64,000 nt of DNA from Actinoplanes xinjiangensis. Its GTDB lineage: Bacteria > Actinomycetota > Actinomycetes > Mycobacteriales > Micromonosporaceae. A program made the position numbers and the translations under genes. The DNA is taken from NCBI RefSeq assembly GCF_003148685.1, contig NZ_QGGR01000021.1, positions 62,001-126,000 on the forward strand. Reading direction: 5' to 3'. Every line of letters starts with the position of its first letter. Within the stretch, counting starts at the first letter, position 1. A model generated the notes under the pieces. It saw nothing but the letters and a program-made list of their open reading frames with translations. It was not told where the DNA came from and did not search any database. Below, piece after piece: positions 35,628-43,732 of the stretch.

Positions 35628-35641
35628 GTGAAACGTTTCAC
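35628..35641. promoter_or_regulatory. Perfect LacI-family operator palindrome
   Basis: GTGAAACGTTTCAC is a 14-base perfect palindrome with the central CG usual for LacI/GalR operators, about 100 bases upstream of the rhamnosidase start. No LacI-family gene is in the window. Confidence 0.65.
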
Positions 35642-35707
35642 CCTGCGGGTAACACAATCGTACGGAGGACGTCACACAAGCGCAACGATCAGCCACATTG
35701 GACCGCC

Positions 35708-35996
35708 GTCGGCATTCGCATCGCGCTCACCGGCGACGAGCTTGACCAGGTGGTCACCTGGTCCAGCCGGTCGTCGTCAGCCCAGGCAGTCGCGGCGAGA
35801 TCCCGGATCGGACCCGAGTGATCGGGTCAAGAATCTCCTGGTCACCCTCGACCAGCAGGTTTTCGTCGGCATGGACGTGCCTGTGGTGCCGGACAACGCC
35901 TCCACGCACAAACCCCGGCGGTCAAGCGATGGCCGGCCGCCCAAGGTTCGTCCTGCACTTCACCCCGACCGGCCCAGGGCTCAACGAGGTGTAGGC
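35708..35996 (+). mobile_element. IS630-family transposase remnant
   Basis: An N-terminal piece reads IRIALTGDELDQVVTWSSRS then SSAQAVAARSRI and stops. After a large internal deletion come LLVTLDQQVFVGMDVPVVPD with NASTHK, and in another frame RPRFVLHFTPTGPGLNEV with a stop. These are the start, the DDE Asp region and the following strand of IS630 transposases. It is not functional. It overlaps the 3' end of the convergent flavoprotein gene by about 15 bases. Confidence 0.7.
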
Positions 35997-36559
35997 GTGG
36001 GGTGCTCCGCCGCCGAACTGGTGGATTTTTTCGCCTGTTGTAGCGCAAGCTGCCAGGGATAGCGCTCCAGAGAGTCGCCCCCGGTCCCGGGAGCATGGGG
36101 TTTGAACTCCTCGGGTCCGTAGAGGACGAAAATCCCCCGCTCCTCGCTCAGCTGCTGAATGCTGCGACGAAAGGGTGCACGCAAGGCCAGAGCGCTGTTG
36201 ACGAAGGGCAGGATGACGACGGGAATACCGAGTCCGGGCGCTTCGGCAAGCAGGCCGAGTGCGTAGGTGTCGGATATACCCTGGGCGAATTTGTTGATGG
36301 TGTTGTACGTGGCAGGGGCGACGATGATGGCGTCGGCTCGCGGGCTTCGGGGTTCATCCGGCTTGCGATACCGGCTGCGGACGGGCCGGCCGGTCTGCTG
36401 CTCCAGAGCGGGCACGTCGATGAAGTCGAGAGCTGACGGGGTGGCGACGAGTTGAACGGTCCAGCCGTCGTCCTGGGCGAGTTCGACGAGGGTGCCGACC
36501 TCGCTCGCGGGGCCGGCTGCGCAGACGATGATGCAGAGGACTCTGGGGTCGGTCGTCAT
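35981..36559 (-). CDS. HFCD-family flavoprotein
   Basis: 192 residues. Flavin-binding Rossmann-like fold of the PPC-decarboxylase/LanD superfamily: VLCIIVCAAGPASEVGTLVE at the start, ADAIIVAPATYNTINKFAQG with the PATxNT loop, then ALGLLAEAPGLGIPVVILPF. The catalytic His and the Cys flap of decarboxylating members are not evident, so the reaction may differ. Its start overlaps the XRE regulator stop by four bases (ATGA), so the pair is made together. Confidence 0.85.
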   Translation of the reverse strand: MTTDPRVLCIIVCAAGPASEVGTLVELAQDDGWTVQLVATPSALDFIDVPALEQQTGRPVRSRYRKPDEPRSPRADAIIVAPATYNTINKFAQGISDTYALGLLAEAPGLGIPVVILPFVNSALALRAPFRRSIQQLSEERGIFVLYGPEEFKPHAPGTGGDSLERYPWQLALQQAKKSTSSAAEHPTPTPR

Positions 36560-37974
36560 ACGGCGATCCCGAGGTTGTCGGCGAATTCGCGGGCCTCCCG
36601 GCGGACGGTGATCGGGCCAGTGGTGACCAGGTCACCGACAAGGCGACGGGTGCTGGGGCGGCCGGTGATCTCCTCGGGGGCGATCTGTTCGGCTGCCCGG
36701 ATCATGTGCAGGGCCCGCTCGTGCCTGCTCCACATCAGAAATGCTCGGGTGGCGTCGAGCAGCAGCGTGGCCTTGCGTTCGTTGATGGGCAGCGCATCGA
36801 GATCTACGCGGCGTGCGAAATCGATGGCGGTTCCGGCGTCGCCGAGTCGGATCGCGGCGTTGACTCGGTGACAGAGCACGTTGTTGGGGCCGAACGCGGT
36901 CCACATGTGGTTGCCTTCATGGCCGAGACGGCGGCCGGCTTGTTCCGCTTCGTCGAGCAGCTCGGTGGTGGTGTGCCGGTCCTCGTCTTCGGCTGCTGCG
37001 ATGGCGCCCCGCAACAGTAGGGAGCCGTAGACCGACAGGTCGTCGTCGGTGGGCTGGATGAGGGCGGCGTTCATGCGTCGGGCCGCGATGCCGGCGTTGG
37101 TGGCCGCAGCTCGGTGGTGGCCGCTGTCCATGAGTGCGTGGGTGATGATCCGGGCACTGGAGCCGATCATCAGGGGGATCTCGGTCTGATGAGCGGCGTG
37201 GACACTGCGGTCGGCAGCGAGCCAGGCCAGGCCCTTGTCACCGTGCTTGATCAGGATGGACGCGGCGACGTGGTGCGCCTCAGCCGACAGGATGTGCGCC
37301 TCCCGCTGGTGAGCGCCTTCTGCGGAGGCGGTGGCGGCGCGCAGTGACCGCAGCAGCGGCGGGAGCATGGTGAGCACATCGCCGTACCTGCATGCCTGAT
37401 AGTCGCGCTTGGCGGCGACGACCGCAGCCGATAGGCGGGTCAGGTCGGCCGGCCCGGCAGGTGCTGCCGGGGGTTCGGTCAGGACGGTGGCCAGGTCGTT
37501 GAGGGCGCTGCCGGCCATGGGCGTGGGGGCGGTGCCGGCGGTGGCCAGGATGGCGCCGAAGAGGCCGGACCCGGTCAGGCCTACGAACTCGCGACGTCGC
37601 ACGGCGCTGTCCTCCCCCGGTCGCGGATCTCTCTCCACGCTACGCGCGGGACGGAGCGTGCCCGGTGATCCAGAGGGGGACCCATCCCCGGCTGAGATGT
37701 GGCGGGGCGCGAGTCCGAGGGCGGTGCGGGCGGAGTCGGGAAACTGGAGGCCGTCGGCGATCCGTTCGTACACCTCGAGGGTTGTGACGTGGTGGCTGCC
37801 GGCCATGATGCTGCTGACCTTGCCTTGACTCATGCCGATCCGGCTGCCGATCGCGGTCTGCGAGAGGCCGGCGTACTGGCGGACGAGTTGCAGGACGCGA
37901 CCCATGGCGCGAGACCGCAAAGCGGTGATCATCTCGGGTCGGTTCCATAAGGAGCCGGGAATCTCGGACCTCAA
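36556..37974 (-). CDS. XRE-family regulator with TPR-like C-terminal domain
   Basis: 472 residues from a GTG at 37974; an ATG at 37932 is an alternative. The HTH lies near residues 28-80 (LVRQYAGLSQTAIGSRIGMS, QGKVSSIMAGSHHVTTLEVY). After a Ser/Pro-rich linker, about 170-465 is all-helical and TPR-like (LIKHGDKGLAWLAADRSVHA, ATTELLDEAEQAGRRLGHEG). This architecture is common in actinomycetes, where the helical part binds a peptide or small signal. It is coupled to the flavoprotein and divergent from two LPWPC small-protein genes. Confidence 0.85.
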   Translation of the reverse strand: MRSEIPGSLWNRPEMITALRSRAMGRVLQLVRQYAGLSQTAIGSRIGMSQGKVSSIMAGSHHVTTLEVYERIADGLQFPDSARTALGLAPRHISAGDGSPSGSPGTLRPARSVERDPRPGEDSAVRRREFVGLTGSGLFGAILATAGTAPTPMAGSALNDLATVLTEPPAAPAGPADLTRLSAAVVAAKRDYQACRYGDVLTMLPPLLRSLRAATASAEGAHQREAHILSAEAHHVAASILIKHGDKGLAWLAADRSVHAAHQTEIPLMIGSSARIITHALMDSGHHRAAATNAGIAARRMNAALIQPTDDDLSVYGSLLLRGAIAAAEDEDRHTTTELLDEAEQAGRRLGHEGNHMWTAFGPNNVLCHRVNAAIRLGDAGTAIDFARRVDLDALPINERKATLLLDATRAFLMWSRHERALHMIRAAEQIAPEEITGRPSTRRLVGDLVTTGPITVRREAREFADNLGIAV

Positions 37975-38349
37975 CGAAGTTTCCCCCCGAACTGCGGCAA
38001 TGTCGCATAAAGATCCATCGTGGCCTACCCATAGCCCATCCCATCAAGGGATACCTCGCCGCGATGGGCGTGAGGGGTCATTCCATCGAGTCTGTACGCA
38101 TGACGAGCGATCAGGTCAACGAGCACTTCTCTGAGGAGTGTCGTGGTTGAGAGCGCCGAGGCGGGCGGCCGGCGTCACCACGCCGGGTGATCCGTAGCGA
38201 CGAGATGGTCATGGCCCGTCGGGCCTGTCCCGACTGTTCAACGCTGCGCCTGGCCCGGAGGTCCTGATCGCGCTGATCGCTGTCCTGGGAATCGCCGACC
38301 TGTTGCTCGACCGTGGGCCGTGCCGGGCTCCCAGCGAGAGGAGGAAGCC
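37975..38349. other. Divergent promoter region between XRE regulator and LPWPC genes
   Basis: 375 bases. A 28-codon frame at 38064-38150 (MGVRGHSIESVRMTSDQVNE and on to C-R-G-stop) has no good ribosome site. A start-less open frame, 38198-38353, reads LFNAAPGPEVLIALIAVLGI and ends within the start codon of the next gene. Either could be a real short peptide; neither can be supported further. Confidence 0.3.
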
Positions 38350-38583
38350 GTGATACACCGCAAAGCCCGACAGATCTGGTTTCGCCGTACTCGTTGTATC
38401 TGCGGGCTGCCGTGGCCGTGCCTGGAGTTGCGGCTTGAAAGGATCCGTTCCCGGCCTCGACCCGCGCTGCCGGGGTGGGCCGACCCGACTGAGGTGTTTC
38501 CGCAGGTGGGCCGGGCCGGGCGGCTCACCCCCGCCCAGGAGTACCGGGCCGGTGGCCGCGGCCCGAGGCGGCGGCCGGCATGA
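38350..38583 (+). CDS. Small LPWPC-motif protein 1
   Basis: 77 residues from a GTG with a strong ribosome site (GAGAGGAGGAAG). Contains CICGLPWPC near residue 16, a four-base overlap with the next gene, and a basic C-terminus (YRAGGRGPRRRPA). Short proteins with this cysteine motif recur beside XRE regulators in Micromonosporaceae and Streptomyces, to my recollection. The cysteines may bind zinc. Function unknown. Confidence 0.65.
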   Translation: MIHRKARQIWFRRTRCICGLPWPCLELRLERIRSRPRPALPGWADPTEVFPQVGRAGRLTPAQEYRAGGRGPRRRPA

Positions 38584-38816
38584 CGGCCGACGTGAGCTTC
38601 GGGGCGAGGCATCAGCCGGATCCGGCGACGTACGCCTGTGGTGAGTGCACGCTGCCGTGGCCGTGTACGCCGGCGCGGGACTATCTGATCGCTACAACGC
38701 CGGACCGAGTTCAGCTCTCGATGCGGATGTGGGACGAGTTGGAGCGGGCCGCGGGCTCGCTCGCCGATCAGCATCCGGCGGAGTTGTTCGATCGGTTCCT
38801 GCGGTGGGTGCGGTGA
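38580..38816 (+). CDS. Small LPWPC-motif protein 2
   Basis: 78 residues, starting inside the stop of the preceding gene (ATGA). Shares the motif as CGECTLPWPCTPARDYL, then a helical C-terminus (RMWDELERAAGSLADQHPAE) with an Arg-Trp end. Clearly related in its cysteine motif to the preceding protein, so this looks like an old tandem pair. Unknown role; the divergent XRE regulator is its likely partner. Confidence 0.7.
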   Translation: MTADVSFGARHQPDPATYACGECTLPWPCTPARDYLIATTPDRVQLSMRMWDELERAAGSLADQHPAELFDRFLRWVR

Positions 38817-38950
38817 GCGACGACGAATGGCCCGTCTCCCCTGTTACTGCCAGGAACCCGTACCGGACCGGATCCGCCGGGGATCTCCGCGAAGGTACTC
38901 ACCAGGCAAGCACCCGATCGACATCGCTGAACCGTCTGAGGAGACAACCC

Positions 38951-39694
38951 GTGCGTACCCCCTCTCGTGTCCCGGCCGCCGCGGCCGTTCTCTCCGGGCT
39001 GTTGCTGACCTCGGCCTGCGCCACCGACGGCGGCACCCCGGGCGCGGCCGGCACCACGGTTTCCAGCGCTCCGACCAGCGCGACCCCGTCGGCCCCGCCG
39101 GCTTCGTCTCCGGCCGCACCCAAGCCGTCCGCGACCACCTCGTCGACCTCCGGGAGCGGCACCGGCAGCGGTACCGGCACAGGCACAGGCAGCGTCGAGG
39201 GGGTCTTCAGCGGCACCCGGCAGGTCTACCTGCTGCCCAAGAACAGCGAGGCGACGCTCGGCGTGGTCCAGGACGGCAAGATCGGGCTTTCCGAGAGGTT
39301 CGGCGATGCGGAACTGTTCGTGCTGACCGCGGTGAAGCCCGGCGGCGACCAGTACTGGATCCGCACGGCCAAGCTGCGCAAGGGCGGCGAGGCTCTCTGC
39401 CTGTCGGCCAAGCTCGGATCGGGCGGTGCGCCCGGCATCGTGCGGACCACGCTCTGCAACGCGTCGGCGGCCGACCAGCTGTTCCGGTTCCGCAAGACGG
39501 GCGAGTCGAACGGCAAACCCACCTACACCATCTATACCGGCAAGGACACGTTCATCGTCCAGGACCCCACCGGGGAGATCGCCGACACCGGCACCGGTGT
39601 GGCCGCGGTGTCCATCGGCGAGGGTACCCCCGACATCGACACCCCGTTCGTGCTCGCCGACAAGGGCAAGGCCTCGATGCCCACACTGGGCTGA
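38951..39694 (+). CDS. Secreted lipoprotein with Ser/Thr/Pro linker
   Basis: 247 residues from a GTG at 38951. The lipobox is LTSAC near residue 23, so it is lipid-anchored. A low-complexity linker of about 55 residues (Ser, Thr, Pro, Gly) leads to a globular beta-rich domain with two cysteines (GGEALCLSAK and TTLCNASAADQLFRF). It ends TPFVLADKGKASMPTLG. The QLFRF and disulphide layout recall ricin-like trefoils, but only weakly. Ligand unknown. Confidence 0.75.
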   Translation: MRTPSRVPAAAAVLSGLLLTSACATDGGTPGAAGTTVSSAPTSATPSAPPASSPAAPKPSATTSSTSGSGTGSGTGTGTGSVEGVFSGTRQVYLLPKNSEATLGVVQDGKIGLSERFGDAELFVLTAVKPGGDQYWIRTAKLRKGGEALCLSAKLGSGGAPGIVRTTLCNASAADQLFRFRKTGESNGKPTYTIYTGKDTFIVQDPTGEIADTGTGVAAVSIGEGTPDIDTPFVLADKGKASMPTLG

Positions 39695-39775
39695 CCCTCC
39701 TGCGACGCCCGCTGCACGGCGACCACTTCCCGGCGCCGCCGGGTGACGTGTGGGCCGTACCCGATCGCGCAAAAA

Positions 39776-39809
39776 CGGTGAGGCCGGGCCCGATGGCCCG
39801 GCCTCACCG
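39776..39809 (-). terminator. Intrinsic terminator of the chemoreceptor gene
   Basis: A perfect 15-base stem (CGGTGAGGCCGGGCC with its complement) and four-base loop lies directly after the chemoreceptor stop. On the minus strand it is followed by TTTTT, so it is a canonical Rho-independent terminator. It can also end the convergent lipoprotein gene. Confidence 0.85.
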
Positions 39810-39816
39810 TCGTCGG

Positions 39817-41448
39817 TCACACCTTGTAGACGGCGATCGCCTGATGCATCTCCTCGGCCATCCGGGCCAGCTCCTGCGCCGTCGACTGGGTCTCGGTCGC
39901 ACCGCTCGCCGCGGCACCGGCGGCGTCGGCGACTCCGGCGATGGTGTCGGCGATGTCCTCGGCGCTGGCCGACGCCTCGGAGACATTGCGGGTCATCTCG
40001 TTGGTGGTGGCCGTCTGTTCCTCGACGGCGGCCGCGATGGTCGCGGCGTAGTCGTTGATCCGGGCGATGACCTCGGTGATGTCGCCGATCGCGAGCACCG
40101 CCTGGTCGGTCTCCTTCTGGATGGCCCCGATGCGGTGGGTGATGTCGTCGGTGGCCCGCGAGGTCTCCTGGGCGAGGTCCTTGACCTCGGAGGCGACGAC
40201 GGCGAAACCCTTGCCCATCTCACCGGCGCGGGCCGCCTCGATGGTGGCGTTCAGAGCGAGCAGGTTGGTCTGCTCGGCGATGCCGGTGATCGTCTGGACC
40301 ACGCTGCTGATCTCCGCGGAGGCCTTGCCCAGCTTGGCGACGATGCCGTTGGTGCGTTCGGCGGTCTCCGCCGCCTGGGTCGACACGGCCGCCGCCTGGG
40401 TGGCGCTGGTCGCGATCTCCCGGATCGCCTCGCCCATCTCTCCGGCGCCGGCGGCGACGGTCTGGACGTTCTGCGAGACGATGCTCGCGGCCGCCGACAC
40501 CGTGCCCGCCTGTGCGGAGGTCTCCTCGGCGGCCGACGACATCTGCATCGACACCGCGGACAGTTCCTCGGAGGCGGCGGCGACGTGGTGGGCGTTGTCG
40601 GCCACCTGGCGCACCATACGGGCCATCGACTCGGTGGACTCGTCCAGAACCCGGGCCAGCACGCCGACCTCGTCCCTACCGGTCAGGCCGGTACGCATGG
40701 TCAGGTCCCCGTCGTGGACCGCGGTCAGCACCTTCACACACCGCGCGAGCGGCCGGGTGATGAGCCGGGCGATGCCCAGCGCGGCGAGCACCCCGAGCAC
40801 CAGACCGGCGACGATCAGGGAGATGACCAGCGAACGGGCGGTGGAGTAGGCGGCCTTCTCCGTCTGCTGCACCTCTCGGGCATGGGCGATCGTCTGTTGC
40901 GACAGCACGTCCATGTCGTGGCGCGCCGTGGCGACCAGCGGATCGACCTGCTCCTTGCGGACCTTTGCGACCTGCCCGTCCCGCCCCTCCCGGCTCAGCG
41001 GCAGCAGCGTGTCGTCGAGAAGCGTGACGTATTCCGACCACGCTTCACCGAACTCGGCGAGCGCGGCGGTCCGCTCCGGGCCCAGCTCGTACGCCTTGTA
41101 CCGGTTCTCGGCGTCGGCGAGCGCCTTGCGATCGGTCTTGATCGCCTTCTCCGCCTCGGCCTTGACGTCGGGATCGTCGGTGAGGAAGTGGTTGAGCGAG
41201 TCGATGCGGACCCGGTTGAAGGCGTTGCGCATCTCGGCGATCGTCTCCAACTGGAGAGTGCCGGCGTACACCTCATCGGTGCCCCGGTTGATCTCCGCCA
41301 TGTTCGCCACGGCATACGACGACACCCCGACACCGATGGTGGCGACGACGAGCACGGCCGAGAGGATCTTCGTACCGACCGGCCGGTCCGCCAGCCACCC
41401 CGTCGCCCCACGCCCACGTGCGAGCTCGTCCCGCGGCCTCGACTCCAT
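39817..41448 (-). CDS. Methyl-accepting chemotaxis protein
   Basis: 543 residues from the ATG at 41448. First membrane helix at about 27-47 (ILSAVLVVATIGVGVSSYAV). A four-helix-bundle sensor domain at about 50-195 carries the 4HB_MCP-like YAGTLQLETIAEMRNAFNRV. Second helix at about 200-222 (LVISLIVAGLVLGVLAALGI), then HAMP. The cytoplasmic signalling coil has the conserved tip EQTNLLALNATIEAARAGEM with GKGFAVVASEVKDLA. Motile spores of Actinoplanes would use such receptors. Ligand unknown, and no che genes are nearby. Confidence 0.93.
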   Translation of the reverse strand: MESRPRDELARGRGATGWLADRPVGTKILSAVLVVATIGVGVSSYAVANMAEINRGTDEVYAGTLQLETIAEMRNAFNRVRIDSLNHFLTDDPDVKAEAEKAIKTDRKALADAENRYKAYELGPERTAALAEFGEAWSEYVTLLDDTLLPLSREGRDGQVAKVRKEQVDPLVATARHDMDVLSQQTIAHAREVQQTEKAAYSTARSLVISLIVAGLVLGVLAALGIARLITRPLARCVKVLTAVHDGDLTMRTGLTGRDEVGVLARVLDESTESMARMVRQVADNAHHVAAASEELSAVSMQMSSAAEETSAQAGTVSAAASIVSQNVQTVAAGAGEMGEAIREIATSATQAAAVSTQAAETAERTNGIVAKLGKASAEISSVVQTITGIAEQTNLLALNATIEAARAGEMGKGFAVVASEVKDLAQETSRATDDITHRIGAIQKETDQAVLAIGDITEVIARINDYAATIAAAVEEQTATTNEMTRNVSEASASAEDIADTIAGVADAAGAAASGATETQSTAQELARMAEEMHQAIAVYKV

Positions 41449-41620
41449 GACAACCTGCTCCCGGAATGGCGGCCTGCAGAAATGCGGCCACGTCTGACCG
41501 CTACATCGGGACACGCCGGCCGGCGCTGAACTGTCGGGGAAATACCAACCGAAGTACAACCGAACGTGCTTCACCACCGGGATACCGGCCGGGCGTTGTG
41601 CCGCTGAGACCGGCGGCTCC

Positions 41621-42154
41621 CTACTCCCGATATTGCTCGCGGCTGATCGCGTACACGTCGACGAGCCGGCCGTTGCCCGGCACGGTGGTGCGCCGGTCGA
41701 AGGTCAGGCCGATCTTCGCCATCACCCGGGCCGAGCGCACGTTCTCCACCTGCCGGATGCTGACCAGACGCTCCAGCCCCCGATCGACCAGCCCGAAACG
41801 CAGCGCCGCCCGCGCACCCTCGGTCGCCAGACCGGCACCCCAGAACGAGCGCCCCAACCGCCACCCGATCTCCACGGCGGGCATGACCTCGGGCAGAAAG
41901 TACGGCACCGCCAGCCCGACCCAGCCGGTCAACTTCCCCGTCTCCACCAGCTCGGCCGCGAACAGCCCGAAGCCGTGCTCATCCCAGTGCTGCCGCATCC
42001 GGTCCAGATGGGCGGCGGTGTCCTCCCGGCTCTGCACGGTCCCGTCCCGGATGTATCGCATCACCTCGGGATCGGCGTACATCGGCGCCAGGTCGTCAAG
42101 GTCGTCATCTCGCCACTGTCGTAGCAGGAGGCGCTCGGTGCGAAGCTCGATCAT
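41621..42154 (-). CDS. GNAT acetyltransferase (RimJ/RimL type)
   Basis: 177 residues, starting IELRTERLLLRQWRDDDLDD. This N-terminal strand and helix is diagnostic of the RimJ/RimL subgroup, which acetylates protein N-termini, aminoglycosides or small amines. Acetyl-CoA motif: GRSFWGAGLATEGARAALRF. Normal length. The 137 bases upstream, to 42291, hold no gene. Confidence 0.88.
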   Translation of the reverse strand: MIELRTERLLLRQWRDDDLDDLAPMYADPEVMRYIRDGTVQSREDTAAHLDRMRQHWDEHGFGLFAAELVETGKLTGWVGLAVPYFLPEVMPAVEIGWRLGRSFWGAGLATEGARAALRFGLVDRGLERLVSIRQVENVRSARVMAKIGLTFDRRTTVPGNGRLVDVYAISREQYRE

Positions 42155-42291
42155 CGTCCGATTGTCACCTCTGTCACCGCAGACGCCGGCCGGGACCGCC
42201 CCTCCTCCCGCGGTCGAACCGGCGCGGCAGGTGGATGAGCCGGTGGGATCGGCCGGCGCGGGTCAGCTCGTGTTCATCACCGCGGCATCGA

Positions 42292-42606
42292 TCAAAGGCG
42301 CCGAATGAAGGTACGGACCGGGACCACCGTGTACCGCCACACGATCGCGAGCGGCCGGATCAGCACGTAGTAGTAGGCCAGGCAGAGCCACCAGAGCACT
42401 CGCAAAGTCCACCGGATCAGCCAGAACATCGGCACGAGGAACCAGCGATGGTAGATCCGCAGGAGCGGCACGAGAACCCGCGTCACCACGAAGGCCATGC
42501 CCTGACCGGTCAGGCGGAGTATCCCCCGATAGCTCAAGACCAGCGCCCGCCACTGCAGCCGCGCTGCCTTCTCGACTTGATCAACCAGGTCAGGCACGGC
42601 GCACAC
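42292..42606 (-). CDS. Aromatic-rich membrane protein, hypothetical
   Basis: 104 residues from a GTG. Two or three hydrophobic stretches dense in Trp, Tyr and Arg (FVVTRVLVPLLRIYHRWFLV, IRWTLRVLWWLCLAYYYVLI). Probably membrane-embedded, with the positive C-terminus inside. No family recognised. Confidence 0.6.
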   Translation of the reverse strand: MCAVPDLVDQVEKAARLQWRALVLSYRGILRLTGQGMAFVVTRVLVPLLRIYHRWFLVPMFWLIRWTLRVLWWLCLAYYYVLIRPLAIVWRYTVVPVRTFIRRL

Positions 42607-42678
42607 GGTAACTCACGAGGGAAGTCAAGATCATCGGACGTACAGCCGCGTTCGGTGGCGGCGCGGTGAGGCTTGGCC

Positions 42679-43179
42679 CTACGGCATCCGCGGGGGGCCG
42701 CCGGTCGGCTTCACAGCGATGCTCATGGCGAAGTTCCGCAACCGCTGGCCCCGGACCTCGACCAGGCGGGTCGCGTCGACGGTGAACCCGAAACGTTCGA
42801 AGGCGGGCCTCGCGGTGAGACTGGCGTGCACCCGCAGCCGCTGGTGACCGGCGGCCGAGGCCTCGTGGATGATGCGGGTGACCAGCGCGCGGGCCACCCC
42901 GCGGCCACCGGCGTCGGGGTGGACGAAAAGCATGTCCAACAGGCCGTCGTCGGTGAAGTCGCTGAACCCGACGACCGTTTCGTCCAGGCAGGCGACGTAG
43001 GTGTGTGCCGCCGAACGACGCGCTTGCCACCGGGCCTCGTCGACGCTGGGAGGCGCCCACGCCAAAATCTGCTCGGGGGTGTAGTCCCGGCTCGCCGTAC
43101 CATGCACCGCCGCGTGGAAGACCCGCCAGGTGTCGGCGGCGTCAGCGACTTCGTAGCGGCGGATCAGCAGGTCCCTCAC
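42679..43179 (-). CDS. GNAT acetyltransferase
   Basis: 166 residues from the GTG at 43179. Motif A is MLFVHPDAGGRGVARALVTR, followed by HASLTARPAFERFGF. The start was set where family similarity begins (RDLLIRRYEVADAADTWRVF); the open frame upstream lies in the neighbouring gene. It follows the Imm51-like gene by 10 bases, so they form an operon. Confidence 0.85.
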   Translation of the reverse strand: MRDLLIRRYEVADAADTWRVFHAAVHGTASRDYTPEQILAWAPPSVDEARWQARRSAAHTYVACLDETVVGFSDFTDDGLLDMLFVHPDAGGRGVARALVTRIIHEASAAGHQRLRVHASLTARPAFERFGFTVDATRLVEVRGQRLRNFAMSIAVKPTGGPPRMP

Positions 43180-43189
43180 CTCTCGCGCG

Positions 43190-43540
43190 TCAGTCGAGGT
43201 CGGCGTCGGTGAGCAGGCGCGTGAGCAGAGAGCGATCGTGGAACGCCGCGTGCAGACGCTCAGCCATTCGGCGCAGCGCCGCCGGGTCGGCACTTCCCGC
43301 CACGAAGGTGCCGCTTTCGGAGCTGAACCAGATCGTGTCCGCGACGTCGGGCATCTCGGTGTCGATCAGCCACCGGGCGAAACTCTCCCACCCGTGTCCG
43401 TTGCTCTCGGCATCGAGAGCGTCGAAGACGTCCTCGACCTCCTCCATGTCGCCGTCGAAGAGCACCAGCTCCTGCTGGCCGTCCTCACGCACAGAGATGC
43501 GGAACGGGGACAGGGAGAGATCATCAGTCACGCCCGACAT
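43190..43540 (-). CDS. Imm51-like immunity protein
   Basis: 116 residues, acidic. Opening FRISVREDGQQELVLFDGD, middle NGHGWESFARWLIDTEMPDV, then WFSSESGTFVAGSADPAALR and a helical end. This order matches the Imm51 family of polymorphic-toxin immunity proteins as I remember it. No toxin gene is next to it, so it would be an orphan immunity gene or a relative with another job. Confidence 0.6.
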   Translation of the reverse strand: MSGVTDDLSLSPFRISVREDGQQELVLFDGDMEEVEDVFDALDAESNGHGWESFARWLIDTEMPDVADTIWFSSESGTFVAGSADPAALRRMAERLHAAFHDRSLLTRLLTDADLD

Positions 43541-43732
43541 CGTAATGAATCAGGCCTCGGAAGCGCGGCCCTGTCAGGGAGGTCCGGTGACCAAGCGAAC
43601 GACGATCGTGGTCGTCACGCCGGTTCGACGGGCAGCCAGAGTTCACAGGTCGCTGTGCATCGGTGGGTACCCGACAGAAGCGGCGCGGAAAGTGTCGGGC
43701 GATCAGGATCCGCGCCGCCGCACGATGGGGGC

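Noticed and set aside
29725..35628. Very long open frame on the plus strand opposite the rhamnosidase and FemAB-like genes
   Set aside because: An artefact of extreme GC bias: Arg/Gly/Val-rich, no domain, and it spans several real minus-strand genes.
35981..37974. XRE regulator plus flavoprotein as a toxin-antitoxin pair
   Set aside because: The flavoprotein has a clear HFCD enzyme fold and the regulator is long with a TPR-like domain; nothing toxin-like is visible.
38198..38353. Open frame with hydrophobic LIALIAVLGIADLLLD just before the LPWPC genes
   Set aside because: No ATG, GTG or TTG start with a ribosome site in frame; kept only as a note in the intergenic entry.
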